Shown: one piece after another, positions 51,566 through 58,876 of the stretch
Layout of the letters: each line of letters begins with the position of its first letter
Position numbering within the stretch: position 1 is the first letter of the stretch
Source of the DNA: a virus
IMG/VR virus record: IMGVR_UViG_3300035662_000007
Span: 33,552 to 97,551 of that record
Strand: one strand, 5' to 3'
Length of the DNA stretch: 64,000 bases
Made by a program: the position numbers and the translations under genes
The notes under the pieces: generated by a model
Databases searched by the model: none
Told to the model about the DNA's origin: nothing
Seen by the model: the letters and a program-made list of their open reading frames with translations, nothing else

Positions 51566-51781
51566 TTAACTGTCTTGTTCTACATAACGATAGTGTTTAG
51601 TTATCTCTGTAAAACATTCTTGAAATTGATCGCGGGCTTGTAGGAACTGTGTATAGGCTTGAGCACCGTTAGTTGCTAGAGCAAGACTAGCTGCACCCAA
51701 GTCATCTACAGCTTGCATTATGGTTTTGTAATCTTGTTCTTGTTTTGGGCACCAGTATTTATGAATTTTTAAAGCTGACAT
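51566..51781 (-). CDS. unknown small helical protein
   Basis: 71 aa, helical ('DYKTIMQAVDDLGAASLALATNGAQAYTQFLQARDQF'). Last gene of the fibre-like leftward unit; it ends just upstream of the promoter at 51527. Not recognised. Confidence 0.5.
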   Translation of the reverse strand: MSALKIHKYWCPKQEQDYKTIMQAVDDLGAASLALATNGAQAYTQFLQARDQFQECFTEITKHYRYVEQDS

Positions 51782-51786
51782 TTTTA

Positions 51787-51858
51787 CTACTTTTTATTTA
51801 ACTGTAATTTGAGAGCAGTCACACCCGCATGTAATCTACTATAGTGCAGCCGCCTCAT
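51787..51858 (-). CDS. possible 23-aa leader peptide
   Basis: ATG at 51858 opens a 23-codon frame (MRRLHYSRLHAGVTALKLQL...). The ATG lies in the loop of a 9-bp hairpin (CTACTATAG/CTATAGTAG), and an AGGAGG lies further upstream than normal. Could be real or chance. Confidence 0.3.
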   Translation of the reverse strand: MRRLHYSRLHAGVTALKLQLNKK

Positions 51859-51887
51859 CTATAGTAGTGTTATCGATACCGTCCTCC

Positions 51888-52292
51888 TTATATTACGTTC
51901 CAATTTGTTCCGCGGAACACTAGTGTAATTGCTCCATCTGTGGCGGCTAATATTGTGTAGCTTGCTGCATTTTCAATGGTTTCTGCACCATTGGGCGTAA
52001 CGGTAATATCGCTGGTTTGTCCAGCTTCGCTTTTGATAACTACTGTTCTACCGTCTACACCGGCAGTTAGGTTAATAGCAATCGCAGCTCCAGTGCCTAC
52101 TACGCCTAAGTAGTAATTTGGAGTAGTACCTGCACTGTCTAGGGTATAGGGACTTGCTGCGTTGTTGACTAGCTGTGTATTAACAGTTTCATTTCCTACA
52201 ACAGAAATAACGCCGTTAGTAACTGTAATATTTGATCCAACCTTTACTACACCGTAGTTGGTGGTTGAGGTTAATGGTGAATTATATGCCAT
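51888..52292 (-). CDS. small fibre-like virion protein
   Basis: 134 aa. N-terminal 'SPLTSTTNYGVVKVGSNITVTNGVIS' is a fibre-type repeat; the C-terminal half ends 'DGAITLVFRGTNWNVI', a compact beta domain repeated in the next two fibre genes upstream. No membrane or enzyme motifs. Part of a four-gene fibre cassette on the strand opposite the main tail genes. Confidence 0.65.
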   Translation of the reverse strand: MAYNSPLTSTTNYGVVKVGSNITVTNGVISVVGNETVNTQLVNNAASPYTLDSAGTTPNYYLGVVGTGAAIAINLTAGVDGRTVVIKSEAGQTSDITVTPNGAETIENAASYTILAATDGAITLVFRGTNWNVI

Positions 52293-52330
52293 GGATTTTC
52301 TCCTGTTATTGTTATTGTTGGCACTGAAAA

Positions 52331-52636
52331 TTACCCTGCTATACTCTTCCAGTTAGTGCCGTCGTAAGTAAGTAGTACGCGGCTATATGGAGTATTTAAT
52401 ATTGCAAAACTTGCACCATCAATGGTTTTTCCACTGGGTGCAGTAATAGTTATAGGATTTATTTTTGAATTACCTGAAAAATCTTTGATATAATAAGTTT
52501 TACCAGTATTACTTCCAGATAGGTTTGGTAGTACCAGTGATGACGCAGTTGTTACATTACTAAATATAACCTCATCGTCTTTATCAATTGTGGCGGGTGT
52601 TGTTGTAATAGTTCTAGTATCATAAGTTATACTCAT
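52331..52636 (-). CDS. small fibre-tip-like protein
   Basis: 101 aa beta domain: 'TYYIKDFSGNSKINPITITAPSGKTIDGA' and 'LLTYDGTNWKSI' match the C-terminal domain of the 53195 collagen-like protein, so it is a free-standing copy of that module. Probably virion decoration or fibre tip. Confidence 0.65.
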   Translation of the reverse strand: MSITYDTRTITTTPATIDKDDEVIFSNVTTASSLVLPNLSGSNTGKTYYIKDFSGNSKINPITITAPSGKTIDGASFAILNTPYSRVLLTYDGTNWKSIAG

Positions 52637-52637
52637 A

Positions 52638-53198
52638 TTATCCTATCCTTGTTAGTGTAACCTTGACTGCATAACCTGTTGGTCTAACAGGATTTACTTG
52701 AGCAGCTAGTGGGCTAAAACCAGTAGTTATATCTGGACTACTCCAACAGGTTTGTATGTTATCTCCTGCTGCTAAACTCAGTGTATAATTACCGCTTAAG
52801 AATACTATAGATAATACGTTTGTTAGTTGTAACTCTTGTGCTGAGCCTGTTATATCTACACCGTTTTTTCGTAACCATATACTTAGTGTGGCTGTGCCAC
52901 CGCTGGTTTTTGTGGTTATAAGTGTAAATATTTGAGTATATATACCTGCATTTGCAACAGTGATATTGTTACCGCCGCCGCCTATGCTTACTCCATTAGC
53001 TGGGCCTAATGTATCAAATGTAATAACATTAACCTGATTAGCAACTGGATTAGTTTGTGGGGTACTACTATTAACAAATCCATATTCGCCAAAACTGCTG
53101 CTAGTTGCAGTAACAATACCATTTGTTACACTTAATCCACTTCCTACTTTGATTACGCCATAGTCTGTGGTACTTGCTAGTGCTTGATTATAGCTCAT
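52638..53198 (-). CDS. fibre protein with a C1q/TNF-like head
   Basis: 186 aa from the ATG at 53198 (a frame at 53210 adds four residues). N terminus 'YNQALASTTDYGVIKVGSGLSVTNGI' repeats the fibre motif of the 51888 gene; residues about 50-186 form a jelly-roll-like domain with 'AGIYTQIFTLITTK' and 'LSIWLRKNGVDI', as in C1q/TNF-type trimeric heads. It overlaps the upstream gene by 4 bp. Confidence 0.65.
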   Translation of the reverse strand: MSYNQALASTTDYGVIKVGSGLSVTNGIVTATSSSFGEYGFVNSSTPQTNPVANQVNVITFDTLGPANGVSIGGGGNNITVANAGIYTQIFTLITTKTSGGTATLSIWLRKNGVDITGSAQELQLTNVLSIVFLSGNYTLSLAAGDNIQTCWSSPDITTGFSPLAAQVNPVRPTGYAVKVTLTRIG

Positions 53199-53686
53199 AC
53201 TACATTCCATTCTATGCCATTATAGACCAAACCAATACTGCCCCAGTCTGTGTCTAAAACATAAGTTAATTCGCCATCAATACTACTGCCTGTAGTAGTC
53301 ACAGTAATTGGATTTGTATTAGCATCCCCCGCACTATCTTTGATAATAAACACTTTGCCAAGGGTTCCACTAGGAAGTGTAACCGTTACTGCACCATTAT
53401 AAATTACGCCTAAAAAGTACTCATCTGTGGTAGCACTATAGGTTGGCGTATCTATGAGTTGCACAGGCACATCTGCTAGTGAGCCTGGTGGTCCTTGTGG
53501 TCCTTCCGGACCCTGAGGACCAGGTGGTCCTGGTGGACCGGGTGGTCCGGGCGTGCCTATGCCATAGTTGATAAATAAGTCATTATCTTCCATGATTGGA
53601 GGCGGCAGGGGCGGAGCAGGAACAAGAGCAAACCCTTGCTTTTGCCACATAAATGGTGGCAATAAGTGTTGTTTTTGTCTTTGCAC
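53195..53686 (-). CDS. collagen-like fibre protein
   Basis: 163 aa, GTG start with AGGAG upstream. Residues about 44-68 are eight Gly-X-Y triplets (GPPGPPGPPGPQGPEGPQG), a collagen-like triple-helix segment, followed by the 'VFIIKDSAGDANTNPITVT' beta module. A trimeric fibre with adhesive tip is likely. Confidence 0.8.
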   Translation of the reverse strand: MQRQKQHLLPPFMWQKQGFALVPAPPLPPPIMEDNDLFINYGIGTPGPPGPPGPPGPQGPEGPQGPPGSLADVPVQLIDTPTYSATTDEYFLGVIYNGAVTVTLPSGTLGKVFIIKDSAGDANTNPITVTTTGSSIDGELTYVLDTDWGSIGLVYNGIEWNVV

Positions 53687-53699
53687 AATAATCTCCTAT

Positions 53700-53733
53700 A
53701 AAAAGCGCCCCCAGGTCTTTTGAACGTGGGGGG
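53700..53733 (-). terminator. intrinsic terminator
   Basis: CCCCCA / TGGGGG stem with a CG extension and a GTTCAAAAGACC-type loop, followed by CTTTTTATAG on the minus strand, between the 53752 and 53195 genes. Confidence 0.75.
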
Positions 53734-53751
53734 CCAACCGTTAATTAGAGA

Positions 53752-54513
53752 TTATCTAATATTTGTATTTGTGTTTGCTGGATTAGCGGTTTGTGTTCCA
53801 CTACCAACATTGATTGCTGAGTTAGTATTCTGAATGTTTTGAGCAAGGGCCCAGAGAGCATTGTAAAGCTGACCGTATTGTTGTTGCTGTTGAGCTTGCT
53901 GTTGCATCTGGTTAACAGTGGTTGTTGTATTGACCTCTACACCACGTGTACGCTCTGCGGTATCAAAACGAGATTGCAGTGCAATAATGTTTGCATTAGC
54001 ATCGCTGAGTTGACGGTTTAGAGTGGCTTCGTATTGACTAGTGATTAAGGCACGAGTCTTGTCACCATCATTGTTAATGTCTTGTGCCAACTGGTAACGG
54101 TTTTCCATTACTTGTTGTTGTACGCCATTAAGTTGCTGTGAAAGCAGCATAGCGGTCGCATTAACTGCTTCTTTGGTACCGTCAACACGAGTTGCCAATG
54201 AGCCTGTTTGTGCATTGAGCTGGTTTGTAAAAGCAATGGTTTGATTGGCTTGTGACGCTTCCATGGCTGCTGTACTAACAGCTACTGCCTTGTCTACTTG
54301 ACCAATGCTCTGCATTAGGCTCATGTTGGCTTGAACTTGCTCAGGCGGACTACGTAGAGTTGCTCCAGCAGCTGCGCCATCTCCTCCAAAGAGATTACCA
54401 TTGTTGCGTAGGAGCGAGCCTAGGATAAGACCGCCAATAAGACCGCCGCCTCCGAAAAGACCGTCGCCGCCGCCACTCATCATCATGCCTGCAGGTGTGA
54501 TTGATTCTGCCAT
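53752..54513 (-). CDS. Gly-rich/coiled-coil protein, probable virion component
   Basis: 253 aa. Gly-rich hydrophobic N terminus ('GGGDGLFGGGGLIGGLILGSLL'), a long helical coiled coil (about 55-215) and a Gln/Asn-rich tail. This layout is found in abundant phage structural or ejection-type proteins. A strong terminator follows. It sits at the head of the collagen-like cassette. Confidence 0.6.
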   Translation of the reverse strand: MAESITPAGMMMSGGGDGLFGGGGLIGGLILGSLLRNNGNLFGGDGAAAGATLRSPPEQVQANMSLMQSIGQVDKAVAVSTAAMEASQANQTIAFTNQLNAQTGSLATRVDGTKEAVNATAMLLSQQLNGVQQQVMENRYQLAQDINNDGDKTRALITSQYEATLNRQLSDANANIIALQSRFDTAERTRGVEVNTTTTVNQMQQQAQQQQQYGQLYNALWALAQNIQNTNSAINVGSGTQTANPANTNTNIR

Positions 54514-54546
54514 TTTGTTCTCCGTTTTTTATTATTGTTTGTGGAG

Positions 54547-54583
54547 TTAAACGGCTACTAGGCCGGCAAGCCTAGCTGCCGAC
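54547..54583 (-). other. stem-loop upstream of the Gly-rich protein gene
   Basis: CTAGGC...GCCTAG inside GGC...GCC arms forms a stable hairpin in the leader of the 53752 gene. There is no T run, so it looks like a regulatory or stabilising stem rather than a terminator. Confidence 0.4.
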
Positions 54584-54588
54584 CATAA

Positions 54589-54792
54589 TTAACTAACTAT
54601 GGGTTTCTCTGTGATTACTTCGTACTCATCTAGGGTAAGGCACTCGTCGTGTTTACTTAACCACATCAAGTTTTCCATCATATAGTTTATATGATCTTGC
54701 GTTACCTTAGGGTCTTTGATATGTTCTAAGAGCTTTTTCATGAGTTTAGGGCTAACCTCAATCTCTACGAACTTGTAATATTTATCGCCCAT
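54589..54792 (-). CDS. small helical protein, tandem paralogue A
   Basis: 67 aa. 'EVSPKLMKKLLEHIKD' and 'NLMWLSKHDECLTLDEYEVI' align with the upstream neighbour (54792 gene), with matching length and spacing. Function unknown; likely a tandem duplication. Confidence 0.55.
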   Translation of the reverse strand: MGDKYYKFVEIEVSPKLMKKLLEHIKDPKVTQDHINYMMENLMWLSKHDECLTLDEYEVITEKPIVS

Positions 54793-54989
54793 TAAAAACC
54801 CCCTCTATCAACTATTGTGTCATAGTGTTTCATAGTGAGGAGAGTATTTGTTTGCATTAGCCTGATTAGGTGTTCTGCTACAAAGTGCAAATCTTTATCG
54901 TGTTTAGCATCTTCGCGCGCAAATTCCATCAATCTAAGCATTAGCGGAACATCGACTGAAATAATGTCTAATCCGTTATATGCCATCAT
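54792..54989 (-). CDS. small helical protein, tandem paralogue B
   Basis: About 65 aa; several ATGs are clustered at 54995-54986, and 54989 has GGAG at the best distance. 'DVPLMLRLMEFARED' and 'HLIRLMQTNTLLTMKHYDTI' match paralogue A. It shares 1 bp with the following gene. Function unknown. Confidence 0.55.
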   Translation of the reverse strand: MMAYNGLDIISVDVPLMLRLMEFAREDAKHDKDLHFVAEHLIRLMQTNTLLTMKHYDTIVDRGGF

Positions 54990-55053
54990 ACACATCTCCG
55001 TGTGTTTAAATTCCCCTTACGGGGGCTGTTTGGGTTGGTTCCCAAATCTTTTA

Positions 55054-55128
55054 TGGTGGACCGCCGGAGGATCGAACTCCGACCTATGCCGTGCAAAGGC
55101 ACCGTGCTCCCATTATCACTAGCAGCCC
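55054..55128 (-). tRNA. tRNA-Ala(UGC)
   Basis: GGGCTGC/GCGGTCC acceptor, GTGCC-TTTGCAC-GGCAT anticodon arm, T-arm CGGAG-TTCGATC-CTCCG, A73 and CCA. A TTTGGG/CCCAAA hairpin and a CCCC/GGGG hairpin follow (55000-55045). Confidence 0.93.
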
Positions 55129-55446
55129 TTAATAATAATATACGTGTGGTTTACGTCCTACTGCGGGCGGATCTACTAGCTCTAGGTCTGTGGTCTTGAG
55201 CACTGCGTGCTCCCATACACGGCCACGACGACGCTGTGGACGATTCATAGTAATACGAGTCCACCAGCTAGGTGTTGTGCTATACCAGCGAAAATGACAG
55301 TAGTTTCTACGCTTTTTAGTTTTCTTGCCCGCAACTTGTATGTAACGAAAACCAAAGCTACTAGTATCTACACGAATAGCATCGTATAAGTAGTGATCTT
55401 CTGGATACGCTACAGTGTGCGGTTTATCTTTTAGAGTACGACTCAT
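55129..55446 (-). CDS. conserved small basic protein
   Basis: 105 aa from the ATG at 55446, with GGAG just after the terminator T run. 'MSRTLKDKPH' start, then basic 'KKTKKRRNYCHFRW' and 'NRPQRRRGRVWEHAVLK' stretches. The pattern recalls a family of short Arg-rich phage proteins, unknown role. Its TAA is directly followed by tRNA-Ala. Confidence 0.6.
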   Translation of the reverse strand: MSRTLKDKPHTVAYPEDHYLYDAIRVDTSSFGFRYIQVAGKKTKKRRNYCHFRWYSTTPSWWTRITMNRPQRRRGRVWEHAVLKTTDLELVDPPAVGRKPHVYYY

Positions 55447-55456
55447 TATTATCTCC

Positions 55457-55498
55457 AAAAAACCATAGTTCAAATCACGAGTATGAGTTGAACTATGG
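55457..55498 (-). terminator. strong intrinsic terminator of the ornate RNA
   Basis: CCATAGTTCAA / TTGAACTATGG, 11-bp perfect stem, followed by TTTTTT on the minus strand. It marks the 3' end of the structured noncoding transcript. Confidence 0.92.
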
Positions 55499-55955
55499 CC
55501 CCACTCCCTAAAGTGGCTTCATAGTGTCTTGTTACTATTGGGCGACGGCCCGCAGGTCTAGAATGTCCAGTTACGTAGTCCACCATCACTAGTAACTTTT
55601 ATCGCCCTGTTGCGCGGTATAGTCTAGGGATACGACTATGTAAGCGTGGCGGGAACTATTATATGCAGGTGCTCATTCCTGCTTGCTCTAGACTTCACTG
55701 TTCACGTTGTACAGTCGAATATCTTTACGGGGTACGACCCCAGCCTAGTCACCAGCCTAGAGTTTATAGGTTCAGCGTGAGCAGCGCAATTACGGATGTT
55801 GACTAGAAATAAGTTTTCCCAGTTCAGGCTTTAGAGTGCCTTATCGGGCTAGTCAACAACCATATTGAAACACACTGTGGTCTATACATACTTTCCTTGA
55901 GAGGTATGTGGTGTACCAGCCCTGATCTTTTTAGGGATTTTAATGTGCTTCAATA

Positions 55956-56042
55956 TGGTGGATGCGGATGGATTCGAACCACCAGCGTTTCTAGTGTCAC
56001 GAGTTTACAGCCCGCTGCCGTCAACCATTTGGCTACGCATCC
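55956..56042 (-). tRNA. tRNA-Tyr(GUA)
   Basis: GGATGCG/CGCATCC perfect acceptor, GCGGG-CTGTAAA-CTCGT anticodon arm, long variable arm, A73 and CCA. The CCA begins the 5' arm of the downstream bracketing stem. Confidence 0.92.
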
Positions 56043-56225
56043 ATAGTAAAGTATTTTGCTTACTGCCTGCTCGCGCATGAGTTAATCTTCCTGCCATATG
56101 ATCCCGCTAAGGATCGGCTACGATTAACTTCAGCCCGCTTTAGGGATATACCGGCCGGGTACCCTTATTTCTCTGGGCTGCAATGTCCTGTTTATTTCAC
56201 CTAGGACGAACAAAATACTTAACTA

Positions 56226-56308
56226 TGGTGCCCTGGGACGGACTCGAACCGTCACGCTCGCGCACTGGCTTCTAAGACCAGCGTGTCTACCAATTCCACC
56301 ACCTGGGC
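56226..56308 (-). tRNA. tRNA-Leu(UAG)
   Basis: GCCCAGG/CCAGGGC acceptor with one A-A mismatch, CTGGT-CTTAGAA-GCCAG anticodon arm, variable arm TGCGCGAGCGT, A73 and CCA. The CCA starts the 18-bp stem in the ornate RNA. Confidence 0.92.
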
Positions 56309-56401
56309 ATGGTAACGATCTAAGGTTTTAATCGTTGTGGCTCATGCACCCCAAGCTGACGCTTGTTGAGCTTTTGCGGTTTGTGCCGCCCCATATATAA
56401 T

Positions 56402-56430
56402 ATTATACAGTATTAGTTAGCGTGAATCAA
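56402..56430 (-). promoter_or_regulatory. leftward promoter P1 of the ornate RNA
   Basis: Minus strand TTGATT (56430-56425), 17 bp, TATAAT (56407-56402), then ATTATAT. Confidence 0.85.
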
Positions 56431-56492
56431 GACAAGAAATTAAACGGTAATAGTTGTATTGCTATTTCTTTCTTAATTCACACTATACACAT

Positions 56493-56521
56493 ATTATATC
56501 ACGTTTACTGGTCTAGTGCAA
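56493..56521 (-). promoter_or_regulatory. leftward promoter P2 upstream of the ornate RNA
   Basis: Minus strand TTGCAC (56521-56516), 17 bp, TATAAT (56498-56493), preceded by AAATTTAGAC. The 60 bp between P2 and P1 contain an AAGAAAT/ATTTCTT inverted repeat. Confidence 0.82.
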
Positions 56522-56523
56522 GT

Positions 56524-57525
56524 CTAAATTTTCATTTGCTTGACAAAAGCAGCCTGAGCAAGGTTTTTCTCTTTGGACTCTAGCATAATGTCGCTATACT
56601 CTAGAAAACTACCGGCCCACTCGTTACAAGCTAGGTTCCAGTAGTAGTCACTATGTGCACGCAATTTAGCTCGCGTGAATCCTTGTGTTAACAATTCCTG
56701 CAGGTTGGGTCGGGCATTGCGATCATGTTCGACTACAACATCTTCACGACTCAAGCTGTAGTGGATTACTGGCCTAACACCTCGCCAAGATTCCCATAAC
56801 CGCTGTACACGAGGATCGGTTGGCTCAATGTATTCCCCACTCATAATCCAGTGATGGTGAATGTCTAGGACTAGTGCACAGTGATCTACTAGCTCTAGAC
56901 TAGCATTAATACCCCAGCTAAACTCAGCGTTCTCAATGGTAAGCACATTGCGAGCTTCACGACTAAGACGCTTAAGTGCTTGTTTGATACCTTCTGGACC
57001 TTGTTTGCCACCAATATGTACGTTGCACTTAAAGTCTTGAAATTCACGACCATAACCCATGTAGCGAATAAGGTCTACATGATACTCAAACTCTTGAATA
57101 GAGTTTTCAACAACATTTGGGTTTTCACTAGCTAGTACACAAAACTGACCGGGATGAAAACTAAGTCGAATATCGTGTTGTCTAGCTAGGTTGCCAATCA
57201 TATCAAATCTAGCCTCTAGCTCGCGAACTACGTCTGGCTCCCAGTACCACCACGACCAGTCGTCGTGGGTATATGCTGGAAGCAAGTCGCTGCTTAGGCG
57301 GAACATACGCTCTTGTGCTGGCTTTTTAGCTACCCACTCTAGTTGCCTGATTATGGCGTTAGTATTCTTGTCCAGAATACCCCATAGCTTGGCTACAGCT
57401 ACATCTCGGGTCTGATTATTTAGCCAAGTAATTGTGGTAGTGCCGGTGTTTAGGCCTGGAGCTGCTTTGTCATGGCTTTCTTGAATCTTGCAAGCAAAAC
57501 CAACTCTGGGGTGTTGTTTGAACAT
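56524..57525 (-). CDS. uvsE: UV damage endonuclease (UvdE/UvsE)
   Basis: 333 aa TIM-barrel endonuclease that nicks 5' of UV lesions. Family signs: 'RVGFACKIQ' start, 'LSFHPGQFCVLASENP', 'CNVHIGGKQGPEG', 'VLTIENAEFSWG', 'VLDIHHHWI' and 'KLRAHSDYYWN', placing His/Glu/Asp metal ligands in order. Length is as expected. It shares one base with the preceding gene (TAATG). Confidence 0.92.
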   Translation of the reverse strand: MFKQHPRVGFACKIQESHDKAAPGLNTGTTTITWLNNQTRDVAVAKLWGILDKNTNAIIRQLEWVAKKPAQERMFRLSSDLLPAYTHDDWSWWYWEPDVVRELEARFDMIGNLARQHDIRLSFHPGQFCVLASENPNVVENSIQEFEYHVDLIRYMGYGREFQDFKCNVHIGGKQGPEGIKQALKRLSREARNVLTIENAEFSWGINASLELVDHCALVLDIHHHWIMSGEYIEPTDPRVQRLWESWRGVRPVIHYSLSREDVVVEHDRNARPNLQELLTQGFTRAKLRAHSDYYWNLACNEWAGSFLEYSDIMLESKEKNLAQAAFVKQMKI

Positions 57526-57713
57526 TATCGTGTGTTTTTATAGTTACGGACTGCTTCGGCGTCCAAGCTAGCATAGACTCTGAATTTGTCTTTGCCGACT
57601 TGGTCGTAGAGGTCGCTAGCCAGTTTGTACTGCTTTTCGGTGGTTTCAAGTCCCAGTGGCTCATATCTGCTCGCAAAACATTCCAACAAAAATTCACGGG
57701 TATAGCCTGCCAT
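57525..57713 (-). CDS. small protein upstream of uvsE
   Basis: 62 aa from the ATG at 57713, with GGAG 8 bp upstream and the promoter at 57738 just before it; a longer upstream frame would start before the promoter. 'MAGYTREFLLECFASRYEPLG' start, helical. Not recognised. Confidence 0.6.
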   Translation of the reverse strand: MAGYTREFLLECFASRYEPLGLETTEKQYKLASDLYDQVGKDKFRVYASLDAEAVRNYKNTR

Positions 57714-57737
57714 GTTTTCTTCTCCAAATGAAAAGAT

Positions 57738-57766
57738 ATTATAGCACACCGTATCCACTAAGTCAA
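57738..57766 (-). promoter_or_regulatory. leftward promoter of the uvsE unit
   Basis: Minus strand TTGACT (57766-57761), 17 bp ending TGTGC, TATAAT (57743-57738). Confidence 0.85.
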
Positions 57767-57865
57767 GATTAAAAATAACCCAACTACACACCCCACAACA
57801 ATAATTAGTCGCTCTACTACGGTAAAACTTCCACAATGTATAAAGTTGTGTAATCGGATATTCAT
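57758..57865 (-). CDS. 35-aa single-pass membrane protein
   Basis: MNIRLHNFIHCGSFTVVERL followed by a C-terminal hydrophobic helix ('IIVVGCVVGLFLILT'). GGAG lies 9 bp before the ATG, overlapping the phosphoesterase 3' end. Short but with a good start and topology. Confidence 0.55.
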   Translation of the reverse strand: MNIRLHNFIHCGSFTVVERLIIVVGCVVGLFLILT

Positions 57866-57868
57866 AGC

Positions 57869-58726
57869 CTACTCCAAGTCAATCCAGACTTTACTGCTAG
57901 CCTGTTCAAAACGCTCAGCCTGTCGCTCGTAACCAGCATATCCACGAGGATTACTTACCACACGGCAACTACCGATCTGGTAGTCATTCATCGAATGCAC
58001 ATGACCATGTGCCCATAGCTTAACCTGCGGATTGTCTAGGATGATGTTAGTAAGATCACTGTAGTATGCATGGTTGATATAACCATGTACGTGCTCACGG
58101 TACTCACTAGCAATTGACTCGTAGCTAGGAGCATGGTGAGTCATCACAATAGTTTTGTGGTTGGGGTAGGCTAGTAGAAATTCTTCTAGTCGAGCACGGC
58201 TATACCGGTGCTCTTGCTCACTATCACTAGGGGTGAACTTGTTAGTCCAGTAGCCACCACCAGCTCCCTCTACAAACCTAGCAGGCTCGTGTTTGATTAC
58301 TTGGTAATCACTCATGAGTCCACCAATAGCATGGGCAACTGTGGGATTGCCACGATCATTATCCGTCCACATGGTAGCGCCCCAGATCAGGTAATCTTCA
58401 ATCTTAACATAACTGTTTTGTAGAATAGTTACGTTAGGGGGTAGAAGGGGTTCAATACGCTTACGCGCAGTTGAGAAATCATGCTGGTAGTACTCGTGAT
58501 TGCCAAACACGTATAGGACCTGTGCATACTTAGGCAGTTGGGTATCACAAAACTTGTGGTACGCATCTAGAGTACTCATACCACGACCCACATTGTGTGC
58601 TAGTCGGATATGTCCTGCCTCTAAGAGGTCACCGCATAGGAGCAGGAGATCACCACCCGGCAGGACTAGTGTGTCGTGTCCGGTATCAAAGTTAATGTGT
58701 AGGTCGCTAGCGATATGCACTCGCAT
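57869..58726 (-). CDS. metallophosphoesterase
   Basis: 285 aa calcineurin-like protein. Motifs in order: 'HIASDLHINF', 'LLLCGDLLEAG', 'VFGNHEYY', 'IVMTHHAPS' and 'LWAHGHVHS'. Resembles stand-alone phage and bacterial phosphoesterases; substrate unknown. The third protein of this superfamily in the window. Confidence 0.88.
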   Translation of the reverse strand: MRVHIASDLHINFDTGHDTLVLPGGDLLLLCGDLLEAGHIRLAHNVGRGMSTLDAYHKFCDTQLPKYAQVLYVFGNHEYYQHDFSTARKRIEPLLPPNVTILQNSYVKIEDYLIWGATMWTDNDRGNPTVAHAIGGLMSDYQVIKHEPARFVEGAGGGYWTNKFTPSDSEQEHRYSRARLEEFLLAYPNHKTIVMTHHAPSYESIASEYREHVHGYINHAYYSDLTNIILDNPQVKLWAHGHVHSMNDYQIGSCRVVSNPRGYAGYERQAERFEQASSKVWIDLE

Positions 58727-58756
58727 GATGTTCTCTGTGTGAATTATTTATAAAAT

Positions 58757-58785
58757 ATTATATAATTTTTGAGATTTAGGGTCAA
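58757..58785 (-). promoter_or_regulatory. leftward promoter of the phosphoesterase unit
   Basis: Minus strand TTGACC (58785-58780), 17 bp, TATAAT (58762-58757), then ATTTTAT. Confidence 0.83.
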
Positions 58786-58797
58786 GATAGAAATCTT

Positions 58798-58872
58798 TGG
58801 CCCGGCCGGAGGGAATCGAACCCCCATTCGCACTTTAGAAGAATGCTGTCCTATCCGTTGAACGACGGCCAG
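58798..58872 (-). tRNA. tRNA-Arg(UCU)
   Basis: CTGGCCG/CGGCCGG acceptor, GCATT-CTTCTAA-AGTGC anticodon arm, T-arm with TTCGATT, G73 and CCA. Confidence 0.92.
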
Positions 58873-58876
58873 TGTT

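Larger units (their letters stand above)
55457..56395 (-). ncRNA. large ornate structured RNA containing two tRNAs (GOLLD/ROOL-like candidate)
   Basis: About 940 nt with no credible ORF lie between a promoter (56402-56430) and a strong terminator (55457). Between tRNA-Leu and tRNA-Tyr, an 18-bp arm pair with one mismatch (CCATAGTTAAGTATTTTG / CAAAATACTTTACTATGG) encloses CAGCCC/GGGCTG, AGTTAATC/GATTAACT, GATCC/GGATC and a GCGA tetraloop. After tRNA-Tyr, CCATATTGAAGCACA pairs with TGTGTTTCAATATGG, then GTTGACTAG/CTAGTCAAC, CTCTAG/CTAGAG, GGGG/CCCC, ACTGT/ACAGT, GCAGG/CCTGC, ATAGTC/GACTAT and GGGCGA/TCGCCC follow. Size, ornateness, phage location and embedded tRNAs recall GOLLD RNA (also ROOL); the family assignment is unproven. 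Confidence 0.7.

Noticed and set aside
53500-53570. GGTGGTCC-type short repeats as a CRISPR-like or satellite array
   Set aside because: They encode the Gly-X-Y collagen triplets of the fibre and have no spacers.
55457-56395. RNase P RNA, 6S RNA or group I intron for the ornate region
   Set aside because: The conserved RNase P core was not found, no intron-like P7 or split tRNA is seen, and the length and multi-module layout do not fit 6S RNA.
57714-57836. Longer start for the small gene before uvsE
   Set aside because: It would begin upstream of a good promoter and inside a separate membrane mini-gene; the ATG at 57713 has a ribosome-binding site.
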